A stretch of 64,000 bases of DNA from Loxodes magnus. Its lineage: Eukaryota > Ciliophora > Karyorelictea > Loxodida > Loxodidae. The stretch spans positions 1-64,000 of the forward strand of contig CAMPDV010002109.1 in the NCBI GenBank assembly GCA_946699065.1, given 5' to 3'. The translations under genes and the position numbers were made by a program. Positions 1-12,650 of the stretch are shown piece by piece; the first letter of the stretch is position 1; each line of letters begins with the position of its first letter. The notes under the pieces are model-generated. The model was given only the letters and a program-made list of their open reading frames with translations. It did not search any database and was not told the DNA's origin.

Positions 1-3000
1 TGAGGACTTTCACCTATAATTTCTAATACGAACTTAGTTTGCGTCACATAAACACATAAAATGGAATTGAGTTTGCATGTGGTTTAGCCCATGATGAATT
101 CGATCAAATATTTGAATGTACTTTAAATAAGGATGTCTTTTAGGAATTATCCATTCGAAAATATTTAATGATAAAGATTATAAAAAACTAATTCTGTAAG
201 ACTAAAATTATATTAACTCAAACTTTGTAAAAAATAAAAACCCAAAGATTGGCAAATATATTAAACATTTTCATCAAAAATTGCTTAAAAAAAGGATAGA
301 AATAAAAAAAATTTAATAGTTGAAACAAAAAGAAAAATTGATGGGAGAAAAAAATATAATTTAAGAAAGAAACTTAAGTAATGGTTGTGAAAGCAAATAA
401 GAATAAAATTGAAAATAAGAAGAGAAAGAGGAAAATGCGAGAACACAATTTAGAACCAATATAGAAATACAAAAGAACAGAAGCAGGAAGAATTAACTAG
501 AGGTTGATAATAAACTTATATGAACTCTTATACTTAACATAATTCGTATGAAAATAATATAAGTAGTGCAATTATGTGCTAATACTCAAAGTATTGAAAC
601 TTTTTTATCTTATTATTACTATTATTATTCATCAATTAAAAGTATACGTACAGTTTAGGCTATCAATTTATTTTTCTTAGTTATTTTTTATATAAATCTT
701 TCAAATTATTCTTAAATCCCTTTTTATTTAATATTAAGTAATTTATATTTACTATCTTTTATGGTTTCCTAACTTCTTTACCAATCTTTACCTATATAAT
801 GCCGGATCTATGGGCTCTATTATATATGAGTAATAAAAATCACTTTCTATCCCCTTTTCTCTCATTATCTCTTCAATTATAGAGTAATCTATTTGAAATT
901 CATGCTTTAGTGAACAAAAGTACCTTTTTTAGTTGAGTCTAGGTATATTAAATTTTTCTGTTCCATGAACTGTAGTATATACTCTTTTTAGCTGAGTTTG
1001 TTCTTGGGTAATCGTTTCTTTATGCAAGCATTTCAATCTCCATTGATTATTATATTAAGTCCTTTTATATTACTTATAGTTAAAATTCATTCACTAAATT
1101 ATAGAATGGCTTATATTATTCGTTGTCATTTGCCACAGGTGCATATATATTTATTAATGCCAATTTTTTCTTTATTTCAATGACCATCACTCTCGCTCCT
1201 CCAAAAAGCGTCATTTGGCTCACTTTATTCTATATTTCTCTAATCTCCTTACAAAAGTCGTTTCTAATATAGAATGCTACTCTTTGTCCTTTTTTTGACC
1301 CCACATTTATTAAGTTTTTTTTATTCTAGTATATTACACATATCTTTTTAATCTTCAATCTAAATCTCTCATATTGCCCTTATGTGGATATTTTTTTGAG
1401 TCATGCATTTGGCTAATGCCTCTTTTGCACTTCTAATTACCTGGCATTTTCTGTCCCTATTTTTGTGATTTATTCTTATTCTTCTTTTTCACCCGTCTCC
1501 TCTGCTTCCTCTTCATCACTTTCTTCTTTTTATTCATCTTCCTTCTCCAACTTTCCTTATTCTTATCTATCATTCTCTGCTTCCATATTCTTTCTATTAC
1601 TAGTTCTTTCTCCTTTTTAATCTTTTTCACTTATTATCTATCTTTCCTTCTTCTAATCTATTCTATCCTTCTTCTTTTACCTTTTCCTATTAATTGTTGG
1701 CTGATAATCGTTCATTTTTGTTTTTAGATTTCTTAGCATAGTAAATTCTAGATAAAATTTGCTTCCGTTTGCTTCTTACTTCTCACTTTTATCTTGCATT
1801 TTATTCTTTTTCTTCTTGAATTTTTTTATTTTTTTTCGCTATTTTCTTTATTTAAGCTTTTCATTACATACTCCATCATATTATTTTGTTTGTTTCTTAT
1901 TTCTTATGTTAGGGTTTAGCTTTTTTACCATCACTTATCCTATCTTTTACTCTAATTTGTTTTATAAAATATCTTATTATATAGTTGTTGCTTTCTACTT
2001 TATTTAATTCTTTGAATATTTCTCTGTCCCTCTGTTTACATATGTCCAATTCCATTTTGATGAATAATAATTCTTATTATTTAATTGTTTAGTTGTTTTA
2101 ATTCTTTTTCTATTTTCCTCGTTTATTTCCTTTTCTTCATCACTTGCTTCCTCTATAATCATTTATTCTCCTTCTTCAATTATCCTCTTATTTGTTTTAT
2201 TTTTAATTTTGGTTTTTATATTATTAAATTAGCTTCTCCTTCAAGCATCTTTAATTCTTTTGTATGTAGTTTTTTCCTTTTTGCTACTTCCACCCTTCTG
2301 CATTGTTTTGTGCTCTTTCAATTTGCATAGGCAGCAAATAAAATTTACTGGGCCTTGTATTCTCATTTTGTTCCGTTCAGGTCAATTACTTATGGTATCC
2401 TCTTTGCTTCGTCTATATCCTTTAAATCTAGATACACTACACTGCTACCTGTTAGCATTATAGTGTTTGGGTATGTATGCTATACCTCTACTCTAAATTT
2501 TCCATATTATCTCATTATTTCCATTACTTCCTTCATGTTTGAATATTAGCTTATTATGAGATATATTGGGTAGTTATGAATATCAAAGTATTCAAATTGT
2601 TTCTTCTCAGATAGGAATCCTAACGTCTTAGAATGTTCATTCTCTAATTTACACAAATTGTTATTATCTTTCTTCCTTGCAGAATACAAAATATGCTATT
2701 TGTTTTATTTAACAATGAAATTGGTCGCTGCTATTCCGTACTCGCTAAGTATTTGATTCCTAAACACTTGTATCACTTCTTAGTCTATGGCCTTTTTCTC
2801 TAATAAATAAGTGTTTTCTAGATAGTGGTTAAAATAAACTGCGGTCTACATATCTGATTGATCATCATAGGCATTTTAGTAGGCTCTTATCATTTAGTCT
2901 TCAGGAACGTTGGCCGAAATAAGTTTTTCGTTCTTTTGTTAAATTATTACTTAGATTGTTGCACTTTTTTTACCACTTTATTTCTTTCTTATTATATGCT

Positions 3001-3240
3001 CCTTCTTTTAGTGAAGTCTGTCCAATCTTAGATATATTGATATCCTTTTCCCATTGAGCCTAATATTATTTCATGTTCGTTCGATCAGCGTTGGTTTTGT
3101 GTAGTTGAGTGCTTGCGCTATGAGTTTGGTTCCAATTCGTAATAAAGAAGGTTGGACTTAATTAAAGAGAAGATGTGGGAGAAAAAAGTACTTTAGATTT
3201 TCTCTCCTACTCTGAGGAGGTGCATAAAAAGCTCTTTCTT
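1..3240 (-). mobile_element. LINE (non-LTR retrotransposon), 5' three quarters, cut by window edge
   Basis: Non-LTR retrotransposon read right to left in the Gln/Trp ciliate code. Its 5' leader lies near 3240-3160, 60 bases beyond the stop of the FHA gene on the same strand. An ORF1 region follows, with a degenerate zinc knuckle (CCLCKLKEH) near 2300. An APE-type endonuclease region spans about 1500-790, with IYAPV near 1150 and the GD-W-N active-site motif at 1045-1027, where the W is TGA (1033-1035). The reverse transcriptase would begin below 790 and is cut off. The copy at 60651-64000 is the same family, and the matching protein blocks are clear on both. Frame changes near the EN/RT junction suggest the copy is no longer functional. 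Its exact 3' end is outside the window. Confidence 0.85.
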
Positions 3241-3301
3241 GAAGCTAAATTTTTAATATATATAATAAAGAAATTCTTTAATTTGAAAGTAAGAAATTTT
3301 C

Positions 3302-5548
3302 TCAGGTTCTTTGTGCTAAAAACAAATATCCTCCTATGTTGAAGATTGTTTCTCTAGTAAGCTTATATCCCAATGAAGGATACTTATTTATTAAGGCATC
3401 ATAATCACTTAAGTTAACGAAAGTACCGTTTGCACTTTAATCAAAATATAGTCAGCCCCATCTAGAATTATATTGCATAAATCCATGGTTTGAAGATATT
3501 CCAGCACTACGCAAAATACATAAACCTTGATTTCTTCCAAAATTAAAATTTTCAGTTTAATTTTGATCTTGAACAGTGAAAGTTTATTCTTAAGAAGGTT
3601 TACTTTCTGGTTTTAAAGGCCATTTGTAGATTTTAAATCTTATAAAAGGTTAATTACTTTGAGTAATAACAGGTCCTTCTAATTTCCTTAATTCTGAAAA
3701 TTATTCGCTTTACTACTAGTTAGCATAGTAATATGAAGACATAAACAACTTATCGAACTAATTTGAAATTTCCGATTCACTTCACTAAAAAAAATTTTTC
3801 TTAGTTTTAGTTTTCATATCTTGCTTTTCTTCTTCAATTTACATTCCGAAACATTATGTCTAAAATTGTGCCTCTTCCTTTATTATTCCTGTATTCTAAC
3901 TAATAGAATGCTAAAAAGGCTAGCAATTTAGCCCTAATCTCTCATTTAATTTAGCCATTTGACCTAGAGGATTGAATTAAACTTTCATTGATTTTATTTT
4001 ATTGCCGTTATAGTTTGCATCATGCTGTAATACTTTTAAATTAACTTTAGTATCTTTCAAATTTCATAAATTTTAACTTTTAAGAATGTTAGAAGTGTTG
4101 TAAATTTTAATTAGCTAATCAGGTGGATAATCTAATTCCATTGTATTTATATGCTCTCCTACAGAGCACTCATCTATTACGATTATAAAATCTTGAGCTA
4201 ATTCAAGCACAAGTCCTTTCTATAGCACACAGTTTTAGCTATCTATCTTTACGCTAGTTCCTTAAATACTTCCAAGATCTCTTAAATATCATGCTTTTTC
4301 ATTCTTTATGTAATATATTTGTGACTACTTTTTAGAAATTCCCTATGCTTTCCAGCTAAAGCTTATGTCATTTTAATTTTATTGACTAGGAACATCTCGT
4401 CCGAAATAAACTTTCCTATTCTTTTTTTCACTAGTAGAAAGACCAAATTCATTAATAATTCACGATTAAGGATTTAATATCTTTTCTTATTCCTCCATTT
4501 CACTTTTTTTTCCATAGATTAAAATGTTTTAAAGATTTATGAACGAATTAAATATATTCTCTCCTTTATTCATTCTTTATTAGCATTCTTGAGCTAAGTA
4601 AGTTAACTTGTTCCTTTCGACTATTTAATTTCATATTAAAAAAAAATTATTTATTTATATCCAATTTACTTTATTATCTTGAATATTCATTCATGTTCTG
4701 ACTACTTCCTTGAAGCCATCTTTACAACTCTTAACCTTTTCATACTATCAGTATTTAATTATGTAATCAATAAAATTCTGAATAAAGGTGTCGAAATCCA
4801 AAAAAAAGGCAATTTTAAAATTCTACTTTTATTTATTGTAGAAATCTCATGCTATTTAATCTTAAATTCACTCTTTGAATTTTTCAGTTTGTAGGACAAT
4901 ATTCTAAATTTTTTCAAGTATTTAATCCTATGTCTTCTCCCATTCAATTTTAGCTTTATCAAATTAATCTTAAAAAAGGGAAAATAGATTATGCTTTTCT
5001 TCCTTTAATTTTTAATTGAAAGAAATTATTAGATTGTTAATCTTAATATCTTTCTCTAGTTCGTTTTCGTTAATCAATTTTTAAAGTATTTCACATTTTT
5101 CGCTCATTTATTATATAAAGGTTTATATTTCGTTTTTTATTTAATCAGTTTCTTGTTAAAAGATTTTTTTTAACTCCTGAAATTTCTATTTTTCCTCTTA
5201 ATCCCAAACTCAGTTATTTTCAATACAAAAGAAGTCAAAGATTTACTCTAGCAGTTGCTTTGCATTTTAGATTGATTGCAAGAGCTATTAACTTTTAATC
5301 CTTTACTAAGATCAAGAAGGCTTCGTCAGTTTTATTATTTCCTCGCTAGCAGATTTCAAATATGATTGAACGTTAGAAAGCTATTATGGGTTAATGTTTA
5401 TATATTACTAGCTTTCTAAAATCTGTTATATTTTTGAATCAATTTGTTCCAGAAGGCCATAAAAGGGAGGAAGTTCTAGTAGTTTAGTTTCTTGCAAATT
5501 CTTCATCAAGTCCTAAATAGTTTTTTGAATTTACTAAAGGTCCTGCAT
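3302..5548 (-). CDS. Coiled-coil protein with two FHA domains
   Basis: Predicted 748-residue protein. Residues 1-350 are Gln/Lys/Glu-rich coiled coil. FHA domain 1 lies at about 370-465 (VYFGRD, NDISFSW, ISKKQSQIYY, WYLRDLGSIQGTSVKI) and FHA domain 2 at about 640-740 (FGRNQG, AGISSNHGFMQY, DQSANGTFVNLS). FHA domains bind phosphothreonine peptides, so a role as a phosphorylation-dependent scaffold is inferred. The frame is continuous over 2.2 kb with no frameshift but needs 12 internal TGA codons read as Trp, for example in ILNPQSW, KAWYLRD and GWLYFD; six TGG are also used. The last TGA, after AQRT, is taken as the stop. The ATG at 5548 is the first plausible start, and an alternative lies at 5107. 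It is head-to-head with the gene at 5687, leaving 138 bases between the ATGs for shared control. Confidence 0.88.
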
Positions 5549-5686
5549 TATTATTTTTAAGCTAAGGCTACTATTTAAATTAAAATTACATTATAATTTT
5601 TTATTTTATTACCTCAACTTTATATTCCTTTACTTTCTAGTCTTTTACTCTTGCTATTTCTTTAACAGACTGAATGAAAAGCAAGG
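5549..5686. promoter_or_regulatory. Putative bidirectional promoter
   Basis: The 138 bases separate the start codons of two divergent long genes. The stretch is A+T-rich with Gln-codon-like repeats, and no defined box was recognised. The divergent arrangement is the only evidence that both promoters lie here. The 5' end of the minus-strand gene may extend into it, because a GT...AG pair that could mark an intron is visible around 5615-5570. Confidence 0.4.
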
Positions 5687-8146
5687 ATGTGTAATTTATA
5701 GAACTAAACGATAAAATTAAATTAGTGCTTCTTTTCAAAGATATAATTACTAGGTAACTAGAGGCTAGATTTAATTATCTATGCTTAGCTTTATTTCCTT
5801 AATTATCTACTAGCATTATAGTATAAAGAGTTCCATGATTCTAGTATTCTACCTATGTAGATGAGATCTACTTGTTTAAAATAGAATATAGAGCTAATAG
5901 TTTTATACTAGCTGGTTAATAAAACTAAGGAAAGTGTTTATTAGATAGGTAGAAAAATAGGACTATTTAGCCATATTTAGTTGACTGAAATAGATGATAA
6001 TATCAATTCTCTAGCTAAAGGTATTTAATTTATTAACTAGCAGTATAAGGATGGAAAGTGGGACTTTGATTTATAATTTGAGTAGAAACTGATTGATATA
6101 AGTATAGCTAGTACTCAATAGAAGAATCAAAATAAGCAGATATTAGTTATAAAGCTTGTATCTTATTTACTGGATAATTTCAAGCTATAATCTATTTTAT
6201 TTTAAGAAAGATTCATATAAATTAACCCAAAATTTCTTAACTACAAAAGAAATTAAAATTTAGAAGCAATGAGTGAGAATAAATAAATGTCTCCTTCCAA
6301 AGCATATTACAGCTAATAGTTATTTAAATATATCACTTGAATAGATATTTTTTAAACTTTTAAGGAAAAATTAATTTATAAAATAGAATTAAAGATTCTA
6401 GCTCTAGTATAAGTAAGGCCAAACAAGTAAATATTCAAATTTTGATGTGAAGTGTTTATTTAAAAATAATCATGAAAGCCTTTAAGAAAATAATTTAGCA
6501 AAGAAAGATATTTTTCTTACTTTAATTATTAATTCTACATCTCAAATATTATATAAGAAATAAAGTTAAAAAGGTTAATAGTACATTTCATCATAGAGGA
6601 TGAGACAAATGTATAATTGCTTTAATTTTGTATTATAGAAACTAAAGAAATTTGCTTAGTTTAATAATTATTATTAAGCTGCTTATTGGCTACAATAAGC
6701 TAGCTTTCTATAAATATTTATTTTTAAATTAGTAGACATTTATACCTTAATTTATATAGATGCTGTTATTGCTTGTGATAAATCATTAAATTCCTTAAGA
6801 TAAAATTAGTAAAAATATCATGAAAATTAATAGAAAAGTAGAATTGAAAAAAACTATGAAAAAATTAATAATAAAGGAAAGGAAAAAATTTCGAACTTAA
6901 ATAGAAAGTAGAGAGCAAAATAAAAGCTCTTTTGCCTAGTTGTTTTAGTTAAGGTCTTTAACTATTGGGTTTCACATTTCGCACTGACTTCAACTAAAAT
7001 AATATAAACAAAAAGAATTTAATTTTTATTCTGATCTATGTTTTTTTTATTAAGAAGCTCTATTTAAATATTTACCAAGAATTAAATACTTTTAAGCTTA
7101 TTTTTTAAAATAAAGATAAACTAAAGAAATAATTTTAGACTGTGATTCTAAAAATTTAATTAGATCCTTAGATAAATAAAATCAATTTTATCTAAGCAAA
7201 GGTTTTATTTACTATTTTTATATGTATTAACGAAAAATTTTTCTCTAGGGCTAACTTCAATCCCCTATTTGATAAACCTGATTTGATATATTCAAAACAA
7301 ATTTTAATAAGGGAACTTAAAATTCAACTAAACTAGAAGAAGCTAAGCTTTTACAAGTGTTACAATACAGAACTTAGTATAATAGATTAAGCTAATTCTG
7401 CTTATATAAGTGAACATCTAGCTTGTAGAAAGATTGAAAGCCAATATTTATTCTTGTTAAGTAAATCCAATCTTTCAATTTTATATTAAAAGTTTGCTTG
7501 AGAATATGAAGAAAGGCAAAAATTTGACTTATCTTCATTTAAGTTTACTACTAGAAATTACTTAGAAATATTTCCAATAAATTTCCTGGCAAAATTGCAA
7601 AGATTATTGATTCACTACCAAATTCACTTAAGTTTAAACTAACTTCTTATTAATAGTTATAAATAAACGTTCTCATCATAAAGTTTCATACAATTTACTA
7701 AGAAATAGACAAAATTTTTGGATTAAGTATATAAAAACAATTAGAAGCATAGAAGAATAAAAAATTTTAAATTAAGATGAAGAAAAGAAGCAAGAAAAGA
7801 GCAACACGAAGAAAAAAATGACTTTTTACATAAATAAAATAAAATTTAAAATCAAAAGCTATATAAAGAAGCATTTTTGTTAAATAAAATTGATGTGTTA
7901 AATAAATTAAAGGCTATTCAAGCAAAATATTCTTTTTGTATTTGTTCAAATTAAAAGTAAATGAGACAATTAATAAAAAGAACTTCTTTATTTTCTTAAA
8001 CTAAGAGACTAAATAGAAATAATATATAAATTCTCATTTAATAATAGTAGCTTAACATCACCAAAAATATTAAAACTTTTCTTAGTTTATTTCAAGATCT
8101 TTAAGAGAGTTAGCTGCATATTAATAATGATATTGATTAATTTTGA
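5687..8146 (+). CDS. Large protein of unknown function
   Basis: Reading TAA/TAG as Gln and TGA as Trp gives one frame of 819 residues from ATG 5687 (MCNLQNQTIKLNQC...) to TGA 8144-8146. I do not recognise the family. The composition is that of a soluble protein, with many Gln, Lys, Ile and Leu and balanced acidic residues, for example NSLAKGIQFINQQYKDGKW and KPDLIYSKQILIRELK. A basic, Gln-rich coiled segment lies near the C-terminus. It has nine internal TGA against one TGG, which would be a very high loss rate for a pseudogene without any frameshift. A weakly hydrophobic, Cys-containing stretch near residues 330-365 could be membrane-associated. The stop is uncertain because the frame also stays readable past 8146. 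The tight divergent pairing with the FHA gene supports its reality. Confidence 0.6.
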
Positions 8147-8480
8147 GTGTTTGAGGAAAGCTAAATTCTCACCTTGCTACTTTCTCTGAGATACCTCCTA
8201 ATAGAAATAATAGGAATATTCTCATTTTGCATACAGCGACTACTATGAGTAATGAGTATAGATTTCTTTATCATAGGCTTCAAGTTCCTTCCAAGGCCAG
8301 ATATGCTTTCAGATGCGATTTCTTAAAGATTTGGATTCAAAAAAATATCTCAAATGTAAATAATTAATTTAGGAAATTAAAAAAATTATTTCCTCCATTC
8401 TTTTGATTTTAAATTTCGTTTTAAATTGTTAAAAATCAGTACATCACTTCCCTTTAAAATAAGTTTTCAAACTTAGATTT
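8147..8480. other. Unresolved stretch downstream of the large gene
   Basis: The part at 8160-8340 is less A+T-rich than its surroundings and gives protein-like readings in more than one frame, on both strands. It may be the last exon of the upstream gene or the 3' tail of the minus-strand short element. I could not decide. Confidence 0.3.
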
Positions 8481-9235
8481 TTTGATTGTTAAGACATGGC
8501 TATCTTCTTCTCTTTGCTCCAATTATTCTTTAATTCTTTAATCTTAGGTCTATTTTCTTCTGCAAATGTCTCCATTCTTGTTGTAGTAAAACTATTCTCA
8601 CTTCTTTTGCTTTTAGATTCAACACTCTTTTTAAGATCTGGAATTTCAGGCAGTTCTTGTACTAGTGTCTTATGTTATTACAATAATAAAATTTTTTTCT
8701 AATTCTTTTTCATTAAGTATAAAATTTCTTTGGTTCTTATTCTTTAATTTCCTTGTTGTGGTCTCTTAATTTTAGTTTACTGAATTAGTTCTTTAACTTT
8801 GGAGGATGTTCTCCATATGTTCATTTTTTCTTGCATCTTTTAGAGTTGATAATTAATCTTACTGATTTAATCTCGCTGGTAATTTCATACGACGCCGATT
8901 TCCCTCTCTTAATTGGCCATTTTTAAACCTAGCATATCTTAGAATCCATCATTTATTAGCTCCATAAGTTCATGTTCTCCTTTAGGAGTTTCTTAATTTC
9001 TCTCTGGAGATTCAGTACCATCTTGATGAGCTGTTTCATGCTCCTCTGTCCAGAGTGATTATTTTTCAAGACCTCTTAATGGAGAACGGACTTAGTCAAA
9101 TGCCTCGATATCTTTTCCGCGGTTGGAGTTATTCCAGCTTGATTAGTTTTCTGTTGCTTTTAGCCTCCTCGTGATTATATTGCGTTCTAGGCTCTTATTT
9201 CCTTGGAGCCACGAAGAATCCCTTTCTGAAATTAT
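8480..9235 (-). mobile_element. Short coiled-coil unit of the LINE-related family
   Basis: Read from 9235 leftwards, a leader (FQKGILRGSKE) with a small stem (GGCTC...GAGCC) is followed by a predicted coiled coil: GQRSMKQLIKMVLNLQRE, then IKKLLKENMNLW. This matches the unit at 21850-22753 (GQMSMEQLIKVVLNLQEE). No endonuclease or reverse transcriptase follows. It is a member of the non-autonomous, ORF1-only group. The 3' end is not sharply defined. Confidence 0.7.
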
Positions 9236-9390
9236 ACTCTTATTTTTAATCTCACTTTTGATTATAAGCAACTGTAAAATAATTGCTGTTTGCATTGATT
9301 TAGTTATTAATTTAATTGAATATTAAACCGATATTTTTCATTTATAGCAAATAAAAATTTATAACTAAAATAATAAGGAATAAAAGAAAA

Positions 9391-10250
9391 ATGTCAGGAT
9401 TCAAAACAGGATTCTTCGTGGTTCAAAAAAAGCAGAAGTTAACAACATCCTAAAGGCTACCAAAAAAAGGCACCCATCAGGATGATCAATCATCTCTGAA
9501 GAAACACCTAGAAAATAGGCTAAAAATATAATGTGCTCGGAAGTCTCGAGTCTCACCACATAAAGTAAAAGAATTCTACGATTATCTGATTAAAGTGGTG
9601 CTGGACTACAAGAAGAGGTCACAAAAGTTGAAGATAGAAAATAAGCAAAGAATAGAAAAACTTGAATTTGTAGAGGAAATAAAATCGAAACTCATGATCT
9701 AAGAAAGAAATCTTAAAACATTTTGAAATATTTCACAAGACTAAAACAGTTAATCTCTTAACTTGCTATAAAAGTAGAAAGAACTGCTCAACAAGTTAGA
9801 AAAAATAGAAGAAAATATACAAAATTGCAAATTTAAATGGAACTGAAAGAATAAAAGAATAATCCCATGATAATTTAAAGCGAAAAAATTAAGATTTCAA
9901 CCTAAACAACAAGCAAAAAGATGTTATTACTGTAGCTCTCAAATGCATCTGTGGAAAAGGTGCTAGAGTTTACTCTACTTCAACTAATAATACTAAAACT
10001 AGTAGAAGTATTTGGAGAAAAAAGAAATGATAATAACAAATAAAGCTATCAAAAGAAAGAGAAAGATTATATTACAACACAAATTTGGAGAAATTTATAA
10101 GAAATAAAGATATCTTGCATCTAGGTGAAAGAAGAATTTCGGGACAACATGTAAGGCAAGGAGAAGAGTTGTAGAGATTTTCAAACTTTTATATTTAGAC
10201 TCTTGAGCAATCTAGATGTTGGGAAGAAAGTAGGTTGAAATATCTACAAG
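9391..10250 (+). mobile_element. Short coiled-coil/CCHC unit of the LINE-related family
   Basis: The ATG at 9391 opens a leader related to the minus-strand unit at 37330-38300 (both contain a GGATTCAAA start and a shared segment around KNIMCSEVSS). A coiled coil follows, then a clear zinc knuckle, RCYYCSSQMHLWKRC (CX2CX4HX4C), near 9920-9965. The unit ends at a hairpin, GTAG / loop with TTGAAA / CTAC, at 10230-10247. No reverse transcriptase is present. This is one of the better preserved members. Confidence 0.75.
10230..10247 (+). other. 3' terminal hairpin of a short element
   Basis: Stem GTAG/CTAC, loop G-TTGAAAT-AT, at the end of the unit 9391-10250. Member of the six-hairpin set. Confidence 0.45.
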
Positions 10251-11752
10251 AACGCCAAACATTTAATTTTATATACACATTTAAATCAGAAAAGTTAATG
10301 AAATTCCTAAATTTTGGCATAAAAATAGCCATTTCTATGAAAGATTACATGAATTCTGAGAGTAAAAGATAATAGAATGCAGCAAAAGTCAGTCTATTAG
10401 TTAATTGCGAAGGTAAAATCATTATGATTAAAGAAAGTGTTTCAATGATTATTCAATATATAATCCAAAAGCTTAGAGCAAGAAGTTATTTATCAATCTG
10501 ATAAAAACCCAAAAAGATTATATATTTAATCTAGTTTTTTAGGAAAAAGCAGCCATATAAAGTAGAAAAAGTTCCATGACCAAATGCAAAAAGTTTCAGA
10601 AAAGTGAAAAGATATTTCTTTTATCGTTTTCTATTTCGTTAATTCTAGAATCTAATATAACAATGTTAAGTTATCTAACTATCATTGTTCTAAGCAACAG
10701 ACTTAAAAAGTTGAAATGAATGACTTTAATAATTGAATAAATATGATTTATAAAAATAAGCTATAAAGTGATGGGATTAAGATAAGAATTAGCATAATTA
10801 AAGTAGCAGTTAAGAAATTGATAACTATTATAAACTAAAAAATATCTAAAGCTTGGTAAATTAAATATCTATCTCTTTCAAATTTAAATTGATTTATTAA
10901 TAAACTCTTAAGCTAATTATGAAACTTTAAAATCCTATTTCTAAAGATAATTATCATAGCATCATTTAAATGCTTAATTAAACTATAAGAATGCTTTTAA
11001 TTAGACAGAAGAGCTATGTTTACTTATATAATTGTATTAATTTTATTAGCTTTAAGTTATTTTAGAATAATTTATAAAAATTTGTCTTAGAAGGTAGATC
11101 AATAGTAGAGAGTAAAATAGATACTACAAGTACTTAAGATGAATGTATGACTTTATTATACATAATACTAAGCTAGCAAAACTTCAATATACTTAGTGAT
11201 TATTATTTTACTATATCTCAAGTAAATGTGTCATCTGGTATCATAATATGAAGAATCTAAGGGATTTAAGATTATATTTTTTATTATGCTTTAATAAACG
11301 TAAAGCCAAGCTAAATATAAATAAGGTATTGAATATAATACTCTATAAGTAGTTTATCAAGCTATCTTAAAGTGAGGCTTCATTGTCTTATTTAAGGATT
11401 ATCAATTAACTGTCTTTTTATCCTCAGAGCTTCTAAGATATCATTTTAGTTAAAATCCTTTTATATCTTATAGAATCATTCTGATATCTAATTTAGAAAT
11501 CTTTTTTTAAATAAAAGCTTTAATTCTAGATTTCTCTTTAGCTTGAATGGTAAAAGATCAAATAAAGTATAAAATGAAGCAGAAGGTAAAGAAAGAAGTA
11601 ATAACGAAAAGTTAAGTTATGATAGATGAGATGGGATTAGACTATATTAAAGTACCCTAAATTTATTAATTTAATTAAAAAAGGGGTTAAAAAAGGGGTT
11701 TCTAAAAGTGTTAAACAATGCAATTTTGGTAAGTTTGTGGAAATGAGCTACT
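10251..11752. other. No assigned gene; possible coding fragment at 10285-10640
   Basis: Between 10285 and about 10640 the plus strand reads as a plausible protein segment (NSESKRQQNAAKVSLLVNC, then EGKIIMIKESVSMIIQYII). It matches nothing I recognise and may be the tail of a retroelement. From 10640 to 11750 the sequence is A+T-rich with many TAGCT and TTAAG words, and I see no gene, RNA or repeat in it. Confidence 0.3.
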
Positions 11753-11888
11753 ATGAGTAAAACGACTATTAAAGAGCGTATAAATCGAGAATTATTAAAT
11801 TGCCTAATAAAAAACAATGAGAGCTACGATTTATGTATTGTCTGTCTTACTTTTGCTAACAGAAAGCTAAGTACTTAAGGATAAATTT

Positions 11889-12650
11889 ATGTCCCAAGCT
11901 AAAATTAGAGGAAATTAAAATTGGTAAAGCAAAAAAATGATGTTCAAACATGGTAAAACGAACTTAAAATTTTCAGAAGAACTATCTGGAAAGTTAGATA
12001 GCAAGGGTCAATTATCAAATTCAATTAATGATTTGAATTTTGATGGATAATTCTCTGAAATTTTGGAATAGTAAGAAGCTCCAAATTAGTAGAATCAGTA
12101 GACAGATCTCACTTAACTAAATAACAAAAATCCTTAGATTAAAAAAAATAAAATCTCCTTCTAAATATAGTCAGAAGAACCCAAAGAAGATTTAAACAAC
12201 AAGAAAAAATTAGATTCTGAGGTACAATCTTATAGTTTTAATGGAGAATTTGACGAAGCAAGTGATTTTGATGAACTACAAAGTGCAGGAGATATTTATT
12301 TAGACCAAGACGGTGTTAAACATTTATTTGGAAGCTTTAAAGAGTTCTTTTTAGAAGACTTCAATGAATTAAAAAATATAATAACTGCCTAAGATCAAGA
12401 AAGTAATAGCAATGATTCCACTGAGATGGGAGAAGACTTTTAGCAATTTCTTCATGATGTAGATTAACTAGCAGAAGAGCTAAGTGACTTTGACAACTGG
12501 GAAATAGAAATAATAGACTAAGATGAAATTGACTAAGATGAACTTGACTAAGATGAGTCTTTCCAAAGCTTTTTGAATTTAGAGCAAGATTTAGGGTAGG
12601 GAAAAGGAGCATTCCTGTAAGTGGCTACTCCAAATCGTAAATCAGAATGA
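11889..12650 (+). CDS. Acidic low-complexity protein, unknown function
   Basis: Predicted 253 residues from ATG 11889 to TGA 12648-12650 with no internal TGA. A basic N-terminus (MSQAKIRGNQNWQSKK) is followed by an Asn/Gln linker and a strongly acidic C-terminal half (DQLAEELSDFDNWEIEIID) with a triple DQDE-type repeat near residues 210-225. There is no catalytic motif. Acidic tails like this occur in chromatin and chaperone-type proteins, but that is only analogy. An alternative start exists: ATG 11753 (MSKTTIKERINRELLNCLIK) runs in another frame and joins this one if a 28-nt GT...AG segment at 11871-11898 is an intron, giving 289 residues. The codon pattern is host-like and no mobile-element motif is present. 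Confidence 0.65.

Noticed and set aside
1759-2549. Several short standard-code frames on the plus strand, rich in Phe, Leu and Ser
   Set aside because: They are antisense shadows of the LINE ORF1/endonuclease region. The same pattern appears mirrored at 61342-62565.
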